Source: Acanthacorydalis orientalis (taxonomy: Eukaryota > Arthropoda > Insecta > Megaloptera > Corydalidae). From it: 64,000 nucleotides of DNA. The notes below the pieces were generated by a model that was not told where the DNA came from, did not search any database, and was given only the letters and a program-made list of their open reading frames with translations. A program made the translations under genes and the position numbers. The stretch spans positions 23,047,512-23,111,511 of the forward strand of contig CM068313.1 in NCBI GenBank assembly GCA_034766995.1, in the 5' to 3' direction. Positions 14,668 to 26,616 of this stretch are shown here, piece after piece. Each line of letters starts with the position of its first letter. The stretch's first letter is position 1.

Positions 14668-15440
14668 GGAACACTGTTCATCCTGCTCAAACGAGACCTA
14701 GTCCGATCTGGATGACCGAAAATCCGGCAGTCCGGAAAATTCGATAACGACATAAATAACACAGTTTATATACATTTTATTTTATTGCACACTTTATATA
14801 TATTTTTTCAACAATATTAACAGTAGAAAGCTAAAGACGAATCCACATACAGTACAAGTTCGATTTCAATTAGGCGGAAGAAATTCATCTTTTGTATTCC
14901 TACTAACCAGTTCTTCTACTGTTGGGTGTGATGAGGTATTGTCAACTAACAATATCACTTTCAATGGAAAACCTTCTTTTTTTAAGTTATTTTGTACACT
15001 TGGCACGAAATTGTGAAAAAACCATTCTTTAAAAATCTAACTATCCATCCAAGTAGTTTTCAGGAACTTTTAAACAACTGGCAGAGAAGAAATTTTTGAA
15101 TGTTTTAAATCACATGGGTTAACAGATTTTCCAGCCAATACAAGAGGTAATTTATGTTTCCTTGAAGTATTACTGCAAGCAAAACTCTTTGTTTTTTTTT
15201 GTAACCTTCAACCGAATCTTCTAATTTTGAAGCTAAGGTCTTTCCTGGTAGCGCGTTGTAAAAAAGACCAGTTTTGTTATAAATTTGATGTGGCTTTATA
15301 AATTTAATCTGAATTAACGGGATCCAAATAAACGGAGTTTCAATGTATGTATGTGTATATATATAATTTGACATATTTTTTTAAACATATTCCTAAACAC
15401 AAGTCTAGCATCGATCCTACTGATAGCATCTTCTATAGTT
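14665..15440 (-). mobile_element. Degenerate Tigger/jerky-like (pogo superfamily) DNA transposon fragment
   Basis: The left edge follows TA and begins 'agtggaac'. It continues through a GC-richer stretch (14,665-14,750) with repeated 'ccgga/tccgg' words, the style of terminal repeat expected for Tigger/jerky-like elements, whose ends typically start CAGT next to a TA duplication. The transposase pseudogene lies just inside, on the minus strand. I could not find a convincing matching end on the right. Its limit at about 15,440 is only where minus-strand similarity fades, so the element is probably truncated there. Confidence 0.7.
14862..15374 (-). pseudogene. Tigger/jerky-like transposase pseudogene (DDE domain remnant)
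   Basis: Reading the minus strand in more than one frame gives an ordered series of motifs of the pogo-superfamily DDE transposase, the same domain as in jerky and CENP-B relatives. 'QIYN-KTGLFYNALPGKTLASK' (about 15,287-15,225) corresponds to the family's IYNADETGLF region. A frame change then gives 'HKLPLVLAGKSVNP' (about 15,160-15,118). Next come 'TTWMDS', a stop, 'IFKEWFFHNFVPSVQNNLKK', and 'VILLVDNTSSHP' (about 14,957-14,922), followed by 'FLPPN' and a stop. The first catalytic aspartate is lost where the ADE triplet is shortened. The second survives in VDN (codon at 14,941-14,943). The part after LPPN, with the third acidic residue, is missing. At least one frameshift and two or more stops make it inactive. 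The N-terminal DNA-binding part is not seen. Confidence 0.8.
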
Positions 15441-15719
15441 ACATAATGTTTTTTTCAAAAATTGAATATCATTAGTTCATTTGAGCTGTTTCTTAAATTG
15501 TCAATGTAAGACTTACAATTATATTTTTGTTTTATTTTATAATGGAATATCCTTTTATATGTTTTCTTTAAAAAAAATAACCTTATCTTAATTATATACA
15601 ATAATTAGTGAATAGAAAACTCCTAGGCATTTCATATTTGCCATAAACAAAACTTAACATCACTGATTCCACATTTTGATTTCGTAAAAGCACGTGATGA
15701 AGGTTTTAACAAACTGAAT
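15441..15719. other. AT-rich DNA upstream of the transposase remnant
   Basis: No feature is recognised. It may hold highly decayed transposon sequence, because an intact element would extend here, but no motif can be shown. Confidence 0.5.
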
Positions 15720-15870
15720 ATATATTCGAACTGTTCCGAATCCGGGCACAGTGCCCGGAGCGGCTGCTGCTATCTGGTAGTAACAGACAACTCGGTGTAC
15801 AGTGTTACTTCTGTCGTTCGTGCGATATGATAAATCCTCACTACAGCAGTTTATTTCACAGACCCCGTGT
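15720..15870. other. GC-richer island with perfect short hairpin
   Basis: It contains a perfect inverted repeat: 8-bp arms 'ccgggcac' (15,742-15,749) and 'gtgcccgg' (15,751-15,758) around one base. This is the most GC-rich palindrome in the first 33 kb. It could be a protein-binding site or part of a decayed transposon end; nothing identifies which. Confidence 0.4.
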
Positions 15871-16792
15871 TATTAGTGTGTGCCACATACACACTTGTAA
15901 TGTTTTACATGTTTGTCATGCGGTTATCTATTACACATACATATATTTATAAATGTGAGGAAACCTGCACAAAAATTCGTATATGAATTAAGTAAAAGAT
16001 GAATATATTTGCAGTAAAAACACATATACAAGTTATCGTGCACAGAAATGGTTGCTCATACTGTTACTCATTTGGTATATTTTTAATGACTCAAAATAAA
16101 AAAAAGCTACTCCACATTCATTTAATTAATTGAAATTATAAAATATGAAAAGTATTTTGCTTTATTACATGTGTGCAAATTAATTGGTATCTGTTGCTAA
16201 ATCATGTTTAAGAAACAACAAAAAAAAAAGAAAATCCACTTCATATAACTACATTTTAAAACCTTCTTTTAAAAGTCTCATATTTAAGTTTTTACTTTAA
16301 AATATAAATGTAAATTAAAACCTGTAATGTGCAATCGTTTCTTTAGTAAATTGCGTTAGTTTTGTTAAATGAACAAGATACGAAAATGTATCCAGTTATA
16401 TTTTTGTTTCTGTATAATTTGTGTTTTTCTTTTATTTACATAAATATATAAGCTGATTTTTGAAGGTTATAATCTACACATATTTTATATTTTGCTGTAC
16501 CTTGGCACTCAGAATAGTGGAGTCACTATCGAAATACATATAAGTAATAAATAAATAATCAAGAAATAATTATTAAACATGAACAAGAAATAATTATTAA
16601 ACATGAACAAAAAGTGTGTGATTTGTGGGAAATGAAAATTTATTTGTAAAAAGGTTTATACGTATTTTTATTTATTTATATCATATCAACGGCTTCATAA
16701 CAGAATGGTGTACGAAGCATTTTTTTAACAAAATCGTTTTATTAGCCATGTGAGTTTATTAGTTGATTTTGTATTATTTCACTTTTTTATTT

Positions 16793-16836
<44 letters not shown>

Positions 16837-16967
16837 CTGAATTCTAAAACTTTTTAAGTTCTTCTGCAACTTCTCGATTGATGCAAATTCTCTTCTGCAC
16901 TCCATATATTTTAATATAATGCACTCCATATATTTTAACTGATTAATTATTTTTCTAAAATACAGTA
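15871..16967. other. AT-rich DNA with two short tandem duplications
   Basis: No gene is seen. A perfect 24-bp tandem duplication occupies 16,561-16,584 and 16,585-16,608. A second near-24-bp duplication starts at 16,897 and 16,921 (shared 'gcactccatatattttaa'). A (TA)n tract lies at about 16,799-16,832. Confidence 0.75.
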
Positions 16968-17305
16968 CAGTCGGGATGCAGTGAACTCTGCATGCAATGA
17001 ACTTCTCTGTAGAGTGAACTCATATAACTTTATACTGAATACCTTATATCACATAAATTACTTCAACTGGGAGTAAATATAAAAACACAACAACCGAAAA
17101 TAACTTTATTTCTATAAAAATCAAAGTAAACAACAAAATTATTCTATTTATATTATTTTTTATAAATTTTACTTTAAATTATTAAAATAAACTTTTAAAA
17201 ACAATCATATGCTTTTAGTAAGTAAATATACTTTGCAAAAGTGTACAATCACACTAGAGTGAATGGTCTGTCCATTAATTGATTCACTAAACCGCGACTC
17301 GACTG
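16968..17305. mobile_element. MITE-like element, TA target site, CAGTCG ends
   Basis: A 338-bp element begins CAGTCG and ends CGACTG, each side flanked by TA (16,966-16,967 and 17,306-17,307). The imperfect terminal repeats also share 'agtgaa' words just inside both ends (for example 'gcagtgaactc' on the left and 'gattcacta' on the right). There is no coding sequence. CAGT ends at TA are typical of pogo/Tigger-type elements, so a nonautonomous member is inferred. It is unlike the ends of the 14.7-kb element, so it is a different family. Confidence 0.7.
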
Positions 17306-17307
17306 TA

Positions 17308-17696
17308 TTTTAATTTTTTTGAAATGATAGAAAAGATTTCTCTTACTTGTTCCAAAAGCTAATTGATTATATGTTTTACTTTTGTTAAATGTAACAAATA
17401 TGCTTTATCTGAGAATAAGAAATACTTTTTTATGATTCATAGCATAGTTTAATTATTAAGATAAGATTTTGTTGTAATGTGAAATTACTAGAGGCAGTGT
17501 TCACACTGTACTAAGAAATCTTAAGTTAAGACAATGTCTGTATGAAATACTGGTTAATTCAAATGATCGAGGGCAAAACTATTGATATTCTACTATTGTT
17601 TAATTTTGAGTTACTTTTATTTGTAATTAGATACAGTATAACAAATAAACAAATTATTATATACATGTTATATACAATTATTGTACATACACACAC

Positions 17697-17737
<41 letters not shown>

Positions 17738-19178
17738 ATATTTTGTGTATTTTGAACGTAGTATTTATAACCATGTGATATGAAATATTTGCGCCTGAAT
17801 ATATTTTTTATACAGCTCTTATTCTGTTCACGGAAATTACGTAAGAGTTTGTTCCATGACGAAGTTTGAATAGAAACCCTTGATATTTGCATAACAAGTG
17901 AGAGTACCGTAGCATATCCATTTTCTTCAGAATAAAACGTTCATACAATGAATATCTGACCACAATATGTCGCTATGGTTGTACAAAAGATAATAAAAGC
18001 AAACACTATGTTTACTAAATGTCCATTTTAAATAGGGAGGCATACATAATCTCATAGATTTTTTTATTCAGATACAAAACAGGAAATATTGTGTATGGAT
18101 TACAGTATTATAGTAAACCAAAATCGTGGCATTAAAGCACGAGTGGCTGTGGTGTGAAAAGAGGGATGTTTGAATACCATTCGATGAAGCATATGTTTAA
18201 ATACGGATATTTTTATTGTGACAGATTGAATATTCATCTGTATTCATGAATAAGTAATCTATTATTTGATACTTTCTTAAGTAGATAAACCAGTATCCAA
18301 TTATTAATATAATTTTAAAAGTATATTTTTTATTATAAAATACAAAAACGTCAATATTACCTACGATTCGTACAGTTCCCAAAATACATACGAATTAATA
18401 ATATATCTGTATCATGTACATTTACATCGTTACATTTTTTGAAATTACATTAAACGGTAGTAGCATTTTACCACGAATGGATACTGAAATTGAAAACATT
18501 TAAAAAATTTAAACAATTCGAATTCAACACATTGTGAAAATTACTGTCGGAAGTGACCCTTCTGTAACCATAAATAAATTGATTATTTTATTTTTAAAAA
18601 TGATCGTACAACTGAATATAACATTATCGTTTCGAATAATATGTTAATTAAAACAGAAATTATTCAGTTAGCTTTTTTCAAAAAAAATAACGAAAACAGA
18701 CATTAACGTATATAAACGATTGTTCTCTTGAAAAGAATATACACTTAAAAATTCTTAAAATATATATTATTTAATAAGAATATTCAAAAATTAAAATAAA
18801 AAAATAAACATCAGTCATACAAGGTAAATACTATTGTGATAAAAATTAAAAGTATAAATTAATACAAAAGGCATGCAACCGTTTGCTAATAGTTTTAGTG
18901 GTAGAAATTGTTGAATACAACATGAATTACATTGATACCATGAACTAATTGATTATTATTCTTAAAATCATTAATAAAATGTATCAAGGGATTAAACAGA
19001 GAGTTGTACCGAAAATGCATTTGATTAGATTCCATTCGTTACACGAAAGAGAAAATTTTAAATTGAAGTTTTTTGCAATAATGGAAATAATAATTGATTG
19101 CATTGAAAAAATATAAATCGTACAGTAGTGTATATATGATTAAATGATACAAAAATTGAAAAGAAAATAAGTATACAC
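17308..19178. other. AT-rich intergenic DNA
   Basis: No gene is supported. A CA/(TA)n tract lies at about 17,689-17,734, and the open frames of 71-78 codons there are driven by it. A mixed-composition patch at about 18,125-18,190 has no recognisable feature. Confidence 0.65.
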
Positions 19179-19367
19179 TATTTTTCTTATTCTTGAGAAC
19201 ACAATTCTTTATTTTTCTTTCTTCGTTACTGGTTTGATTTTTCGATATCTTCAGATGGATACAAGAATGTAGTAGGATGGATACATCCATCTGAATATAT
19301 CGAAAGACGAAACTAATAATCGAGAAATAAACCCAAAGAAACTTAACGTCAAGGACAAGAAAAAAAA
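19179..19367. repeat. Long imperfect hairpin (inverted repeat, arms about 85 bp)
   Basis: The left arm (about 19,179-19,262) and right arm (about 19,281-19,367) are imperfect reverse complements around a loop of about 18 bases. The best-matched part is next to the loop: 'cgatatcttcagatgga' on the left against 'tccatctgaatatatcg' on the right. It could be a small foldback or MITE copy, or a hairpin-RNA precursor if transcribed. A 139-codon minus-strand frame covers the hairpin but has no recognisable domain and is probably fortuitous. Confidence 0.7.
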
Positions 19368-19540
19368 CTTCAAATCTAGGTAAACAAGACTGAAACAAAT
19401 TACAAATAATAAGTTTAACCTGTATAATAATTATTACTTCAACTTTCAAATAATACAATATAAAAAGGCAAACAAATTGTTACAAAAATTATAATATATC
19501 TTAAAAGTTAATTGCTGGTTTTTAATGACATTATCTTTAG

Positions 19541-19630
<90 letters not shown>

Positions 19631-20152
19631 CACTATAATACTAAAATATTAATACCCTTTGTATTCACTATCATTATATTGCCTTTTTTACTGCTGAATA
19701 GAGGTTAAAAAGATCGACTATTTGAACATAAATATATTCGTATTGTCAAATATGGCCATTAAATAAAAAAAAAAACGCTGAAACTCAACACCTGGCATCA
19801 AAATGACATACAATTTCAACACAATAGAAGGATTATCGAACAGGATTAAAGACACCATTTTCTGATACATATTTTTTATCTTCTTTGTTTATGCACTCGT
19901 AAATAGTTACTTCTCCGTTACTCAAAATTACATTTTGCAACCATCTATAAATGTACGAGGTAATCTTCTTTCATCTGGGTATTATCCTGTTTTGATAGTC
20001 GTATTTAGTTTGAATCTATAGATTCAATTAACAAATTACAGAATTGCGGAATAGGAGTATGTTTTACATTAATCGCAATGGTATTAGCAAACAAATACAA
20101 ACGCGTATATAAACATACATGTACACCCCTTATATGAACACATGAGTGTATA

Positions 20153-20184
<32 letters not shown>

Positions 20185-21989
20185 CATGTTATATATTTTA
20201 AAAATATTATATTTATATTATATTTTATTTTATTTTCGGTATGAAGGCAAACTGAAAAAAGTCTGTCTTAACATAAATTACGAAAATATTCATAAATTCT
20301 CTTTTAAAATTAGTGCAAAAAAATGTGAACTTATATAGAACTGAAAATTTTAAAAATGAATTTCTATTTCGTTCACAGAGTTACATTTCACATTCTTCTA
20401 AAATATACATAATATCTTGCTACAGAAAACCTCTCCTCTATAAAACTACACTAGACACATTTTTCACTTATGAAACACTAGTATTACGGTTTCCAGTTTT
20501 TTATATGACCAACATAACTATTTATTTTTTATACCTAAGAGAGCACATCCATGTTTCATACTTTTTTTATTTTCTGGTTTTGATAACGTCTAGAGAATAA
20601 AATAATAAAAAATATTTTTTATAATATCACACACATAGAACTTAATTAATATACAACAGTCCCCTCGTACCCGCGGATAATACCTTCCAAGAGACATTAG
20701 TGAACCCATATATGTCGTTTTTTTACTTACATTCATACCTATGATAAAGTTTAATTGATTAATTAAGCTCAATAAGTTATTACCAATACTAAATAATAAT
20801 AAAACACATTGAACATAATTATACGTGTGCTCTTTCTCTTTCTGGAATGAACGATATTCTGAAGTTTCAGCTTAACCATCAAGGGACGATAGAGCAATGA
20901 AAAATATCTTGTACATACACAGTTTAAATAAATATTTTAGATTTATTTCTCAAAAATTGGTTTATTTCTGGAATGTTTCATTTAATATCCACGAGCAGCG
21001 GTAAACCGCGAATACAGCAGTCTTACTGCATTCTGGTCTATGTATTTTTAAAATCACTATACTGTTTTGTATATTCTTTATAAATTTATAATCAAATAAT
21101 TATTTAATCAATATGATACTAATATCGCTATTAAAAAGTAATCTATAAAATTAGATAAAGAATACATTAAACAGAAATTAATAACTTTTCTAAGAATTTT
21201 ATATTTTGAAAATGTTATTGTAAAATATAGTAAGTAAAACATTTGTGCAAGTTCCATTATTTTTTATGTATTTTCAAAATATAAACACATATATACGAAG
21301 GAACATCACAAAAATCACAATTAATATCACAAAAAATTTATTTGCAAAAATTTGAAAATTATTCGGAATAAATTAAATATTAATACTCATTTTCAATACA
21401 ATTATCATTTAAATTAAGGCATTTGTCCATCAAGCCATCAATCAAAGCCATTCAATTTTTAATATAGAAAAATTTTAGTAAAGATCATAAATATAAACCT
21501 TCTGTCACAAGTACTTTTTTGTGTCATTTACTAAGAAATATATTAACTAACGACTGTCGTTGGAACATCTGCAAAATTATTTATATTTCAAAATTTTAAA
21601 GAAAGATTCTAACTTTATCGGAAATTGTCTTATACTGATTGGCTTCGGCGCTCTTTAAATAACAAGGTGGCTTAAGAGATGGAATCGCTGTACGAATTCA
21701 ATTACAGTTGAAACACACAATGTTTAATTTCAACACCAAAATGATTTTCTGTATAATTTATTTACTTTTATTTGAATAAATCGAATTTTCAACTCTTTTG
21801 TATACTATGGGATATAGTATTTATAGTTTGTTTCGTTTTAAGTAAAATCTAACTATGAAAGTGTAAATATCTTCTTTGCAAAATATTCGAGAATTAAAAT
21901 GGAAGATTGCGTACACGCAGTTCTAAAAAGATATAAAAATTAATCCAGCACATTAAAATTATCACAGCATGCGAAATGTGAAAAATCCA
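19368..21989. other. AT-rich intergenic DNA
   Basis: No gene is supported. It includes an 88-bp TA tract (19,541-19,628), a perfect 18-bp palindrome 'ttgaatctatagattcaa' (20,010-20,027), a TG/TA compound tract at about 20,150-20,183, and a tiny GC hairpin 'gcggtaaaccgc' at about 20,998-21,009. The 95-codon frame at 20,313-20,600 shows no recognisable domain. Confidence 0.65.
19541..19628. repeat. (TA)n microsatellite
   Basis: A pure TA tract of about 88 bp, the longest uninterrupted TA run in the first 25 kb. Confidence 0.95.
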
Positions 21990-22262
21990 CGCGTTGAATA
22001 TTAATACTGATTCACAGGCCATGCCACATGATGCATACACAGTGTTTCAGTGTTGCAAAACTCCCCATATATGCAAACGTCACTAGCAGGCAAATGACAG
22101 TTCTGCCAACAGGGCACGACGTGAAGGTCGACTGTTGACAATAGATATTTAATATTAATTGTCAATTATATCGTACAGCCCAGTCGCTTTACGTTATAAC
22201 GTGTGAACGAACTACATGCATGTTATTTGTGTTATGACCATAACTGGACGGGATAAACTGTA
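21990..22262. other. GC-richer island, candidate conserved noncoding DNA
   Basis: A mixed-composition patch with CpG words ('gggcacgacgtgaaggtcga', about 22,110-22,130) and no long open frame on either strand. The lack of an open frame argues against an intact exon. Regulatory DNA or a decayed insertion is possible. Confidence 0.3.
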
Positions 22263-23620
22263 TGTAATCCTTTAATATCTGTTATGTAATAATATTGGCT
22301 TGGGGTTGAATGGAAAACCTGAGAGAAAATTTTTCAGAAAAAATACAAAACATATACGATCTAATTAAAAAAAGGGGTTTGTACAAAGTTAATAACGCTG
22401 TCGTTTTTTTTACGCATTAATTAAATGTTTTAAACGATTCTGTTCTTTTTATCATTGGTCATGTTGAGAATTTTATGTCGAAAATAATTAAAACGCGAAA
22501 TGAAAGAAACAAAATATACGCATGCCATTGAATCAAATCAAATATCATGAAGTATGATTAAATTCGTTTTTGTCCAATTTACATTTATCGGACATCAAAG
22601 TTAACACAAAAAGTACCCTTGAATTGAAGTTTTTACTTCTTTACCAATTAAATTATTTTATTTATATTATTTCTTACTATTTTTATTCACATACCACACA
22701 TTTTATTTTCATTGGAATGTAAATAAAAATATATAATTTTCAATGAGTAATTCATTTTATTTTTCATTCAATTATATATATATACATACATATATGTGCG
22801 TGTGCGTATGTATGTATTTTTGTGTATTTTTTACCTAATAATTTGTTCCTAATGTTAATTTATAAAGTTGACATGCAATTGTATTTATTATCTCTTTGAA
22901 GGTAAGAAACAATATACAAATAACATCTGTTTAAAGAATAATTAATACAAAATAATAAAATTTATTGTAAAATAAAATTCAAAAGCGGTCCTACTTAAGC
23001 AAAGTAACAATTGACTCCTCCTCTGATTTTTTCCATAACTATGAATTGCATTTAAAAAATAAATATTAATTACACTCCCACGCATATATTGTTTATGTTT
23101 ATAATGTGAAAATGTTTTCATTTTAGATAATTTTGATGAATCAATTATTTCGTAATTTTAACTGTTGTTATTGTCTATAATAACAAAAAAATCTATAATC
23201 GAAAATGATTTATTGATACATTAAATTATTATTAAATAAATATTAATTCAATTCAAATTACATTTATATATTATCTATAATTATTTCTACAAACTTGTTG
23301 AATACAATATCATTTATAGAATGAGTTCATTTTACAAAACTCTTAATTAAAACACGAGTTCATAATAAAAACATACGATTTTTTAATATTATTTGTACAC
23401 AAAACTATATTTATTTAAATTAATTTTAATTACACAGAGAGTTAATCAATTGTTTACTATATATAATAATATTGGTTTTTGATCCATATTGGTGCACAGT
23501 ATTATTATGTATGTCAATATTGAAATATTTTTATCTTTAAAGAGAATAAAAAATAATATATTTTTTTAATTATTTATTTTCTTGATTTATAACTCTTTAT
23601 ATAGCATCTCGACAAGTTAC
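22263..23620. other. AT-rich intergenic DNA
   Basis: No gene, RNA gene or transposon is supported. A short imperfect TA/CA/TG tract lies at about 22,774-22,816. Confidence 0.65.
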
Positions 23621-23832
23621 ATAAGGTGATTCAACTTAGGCGTCCACACGAAAGTATTAAAAAAATCGCAAAAAAAATTAAAAAATATGTTATCCTTTAT
23701 TTAATATTTTAGTTTAATTGTATTTTAGTATTGAATTGAACTAAAATCTAAATAAAAAAGAACATGACTTTTCTTAAGACCTGCATCCCCTTTTAATACT
23801 TCCAGGTGGAAGCTTAAATTACATCACCTTAT
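23621..23832. mobile_element. MITE-like element with AGGTGAT terminal inverted repeats
   Basis: The terminal inverted repeats are about 42 bp. The left end reads TA-AGGTGAT (from 23,622), and the right end reads ATCACCT-TA (to 23,831). The arms also share 'agtattaaaa' at their inner ends. The interior is itself inverted ('ttttagtttaattg' against 'attgaactaaaat'), so the whole 212-bp element can fold into one hairpin. There is no coding content. TA flanks fit Tc1/mariner-type insertion. Confidence 0.75.
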
Positions 23833-24870
23833 AGTAATTCACATTTTCAGATAGTAAGATTTTGCTTTTTACAATATTTTTCTTGTGAAAATAACATTAG
23901 AGAGAGAAACTAAAAAACTTTCGGTCAGAAAATTTCAGGACCCATTCAACTACATCACTTCTTATTCGTCGAGTAGAAAATTTGTGGTTTTACCAACTAC
24001 GAATTTGAATCTCGTAATGAGGAATATTTTATTGAGAAAGTCAAATCAAGAAAGTTTGTATTTTGATTGGGAAAGTTGATAAGAATTTTCATTAGACCAA
24101 TATCGTTTTTATGCTTAATTACTTTTCAATTCATATAACTTTTTTCCTTTCAGATACATTTCATTTTTATAATTCCAAAATTACAAACAATTTTATATTT
24201 ATGCATAACAATACATTAATTAAAAAATTACAATATTATTTTTAAATGTTCTAGAAACGCTTTTTTCTATTTATAATCTAATTACTGAAATAAAGATAAT
24301 TCCTACTTTATTTGTTGAATTTACATAAAGTATCAAGCAAAATGCAAGGATTTATTTAAATAACAGTTCCCCTATCTAGAATATAATCACACCCTCTATG
24401 TCGAATCATTGAATCATACTGCATGTTTCATTATTCTTTTAAAAATACAAAATGCAATATAAGAAATTCCTACTCTCAAATAGGCATACAAATAGAGAAA
24501 GAGTGAACACATTGTTCTCTTATATATTTTTACATTTACCCGCACATGAAAAAATACAAAATAGTATATCAGTTTTATTTTTATGATAAATAGTTCTTAC
24601 TTTACTAATTAAAAAATACGAAATATATCATTTAATAAACATGAAAGATTAAAAGATATTTTTTAATCGGAAATTATTAAATAACGTTCAGCATTAAAAA
24701 TAATATCAAGATATATATATATATATATATACTTTTTATACAAAATTTTTATTCAATATTCATGTACATAAGTAGCGATTTGTATAAATAAACACAAATG
24801 TGTAAAAAGAAATACTAGTTCAATCTATTATTTGACAGGGAATCAAGAATAAATTCTCTGTCTCTCTCTT

Positions 24871-24920
<50 letters not shown>

Positions 24921-25125
24921 AATAATGTCAAAAAAAATGACATGGAATATATATTTAAGATTTTTATTATGTTATTATAATGCTCACTTTAATGTATGAA
25001 TAAATCAGATAAGTTTCAACAACAAGAAATATATCACAATGGCATCATGTCGCATTATCAGTTTCACATGAAAAATTACATTTACAAGCAACGGTACAAC
25101 AAATCGGATTTTCGGAATAATTTCC
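23833..25125. other. AT-rich intergenic DNA
   Basis: No gene is supported. TA tracts lie at about 24,712-24,731 and 24,870-24,917, the latter preceded by a TC run. A 64-codon plus-strand frame at 23,885-24,079 has no recognisable domain. Confidence 0.6.
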
Positions 25126-25490
25126 TAAATCCAATAAACGTTTTCGCACGAAAATCTACGAAAAGCTTAACTCGCACTATAGTATATAGTGAGATAGCAC
25201 ACGTCCTCATATGTATAGATAGCGAATGTAATCAGTCAAGCAATATAGAGTAACTACTACAATGGGTTTTGTCGACGGGCGGGCACATATAGCCGCACAC
25301 GTAGTGGTTACTGTAAAAGCCTCACGCCAGTGTCCATTTAAAACGTTCATCTCGTTAAACTACCACTGTGTTGTTGTCCAGCGGTCACTAACAGACCGCC
25401 TATTGAAGTGGATGACAGCGTACAATGTGCTTCTCACAACTACAACAGTTTATTGTTCGTTTGATCGACTTGATGACGAGTAAAACATTA
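25126..25490. other. GC-richer island with two weak open frames
   Basis: Mixed-composition DNA with many CpGs. Two plus-strand open frames follow each other in different frames: 24,996-25,253 (85 codons) and 25,262-25,483 (73 codons). Neither shows a domain I recognise. Their composition differs from the TA-driven frames elsewhere, so a spliced exon, a decayed gene or conserved regulatory DNA all remain possible. Confidence 0.3.
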
Positions 25491-25757
25491 AAAATATATG
25501 TTTCCGTATTTGAAAATATTCTATCTGAATAGATAGAAAATTTACGATCCTATGAATTCAACATTCGACGCATTCATACCCATACATTAAATGTGTGTAT
25601 TGCGGGGTCAATTCGACTTGAAACGAATGATGAAGGTATAGAAATGATAAGATAGTAACTTTAATCTTAGCTCTTTAAGATCATTTCCATTTTTACACAA
25701 AATGCTTTCGAAATATTTTCTTTTCAAAATTTTCTTAGAAATTATTATCTCAAAAAT

Positions 25758-26616
25758 AACAAAATCGGTGAAATACTCAAGGAGATAAAAAATTTTGAAA
25801 ATTATAAAATTCTCAAATTTTAGGAAATAATAGAAACCAAGCTTTCTCACCCGCTAGCACGAATATATCAAAAACGGTTGAATAATGGATTCAAGTAAAA
25901 GTAGACCAATGAATAGCTTGTTAAATTTCCTTGCGATTACAATCAACCACAGTTTTCTACCTTTTACCTGTTCGAAAAAATCGCAATTACGTTTCTACTA
26001 ATGCTTAAAAACAATTATCGCTGCCACAAGAACGAAGTTTCAAAAGAGAACGACGTTATTGTGTGACCCAGACAGGATCACACAATTTGAACAATATTTA
26101 TAACATGAATTATTTATAAATTGAACATACTTTGATGTAACTTGTTCACAATTGTTATTAAATAAAATTAGTTGTAACTTTTTCAGTTCCTAAAAGTATA
26201 TTTTTTTTAATTAGTTTTTTAATTTTGTATTATTACAAATAAAATGAGAAACATTTTTACTTTAGTAATTAAATTACTGACAGTGATTAAACAATTACAA
26301 GAATAGGAAGGTGTTGTGTTGTAACCGTATATTTACAATTTTCTAGGTGTTGTCTTCTATAAAATCCTGATTTTTTCGAGACAGGTAAAAAGTAGAAAAC
26401 TGCAATTGATGATAATCACTAGGAAATTTAACGAACTATTGATTGGCCTACTTCCACTTGAATCCATTATTCAATCGTTTTCGAAATATTCGTGCTAGTA
26501 GGTAAAAAAACTCGGAATTCACTATTCCCTAAACTTGTGAATTTTGGAATTTTTATCTCTATTCCTCTTATTCTTATTTCTTATCTTTCCGCGGCTATTT
26601 AACCGATTTTGCTGTT
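25758..26616. mobile_element. Foldback-type element with arms of about 230-250 bp
   Basis: The left arm (25,758-25,986) and right arm (26,369-26,616) are clear reverse complements with scattered mismatches and small gaps. Shared landmarks are 'ctagcacgaatat', 'gaataatggattcaagt', 'gttaaatttcct' and 'cagttttctac'. The region between them, about 380 bp, is AT-rich and noncoding. Long terminal inverted repeats without coding sequence suggest a nonautonomous DNA transposon. The outer limits are uncertain, because weak inverted similarity continues a little outside both arms and no target duplication is evident. Confidence 0.75.

Noticed and set aside
15720..15870. Right-hand terminal repeat of the pogo-type element
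   Set aside because: The island contains GC-rich words but no reverse complement of the left end that can be aligned convincingly.
19039..19458. A 139-codon minus-strand frame
   Set aside because: Phe/Ile/Lys-rich translation of AT-rich DNA covering an inverted repeat, with no domain or conserved motif. Stop-poor by chance is more likely.
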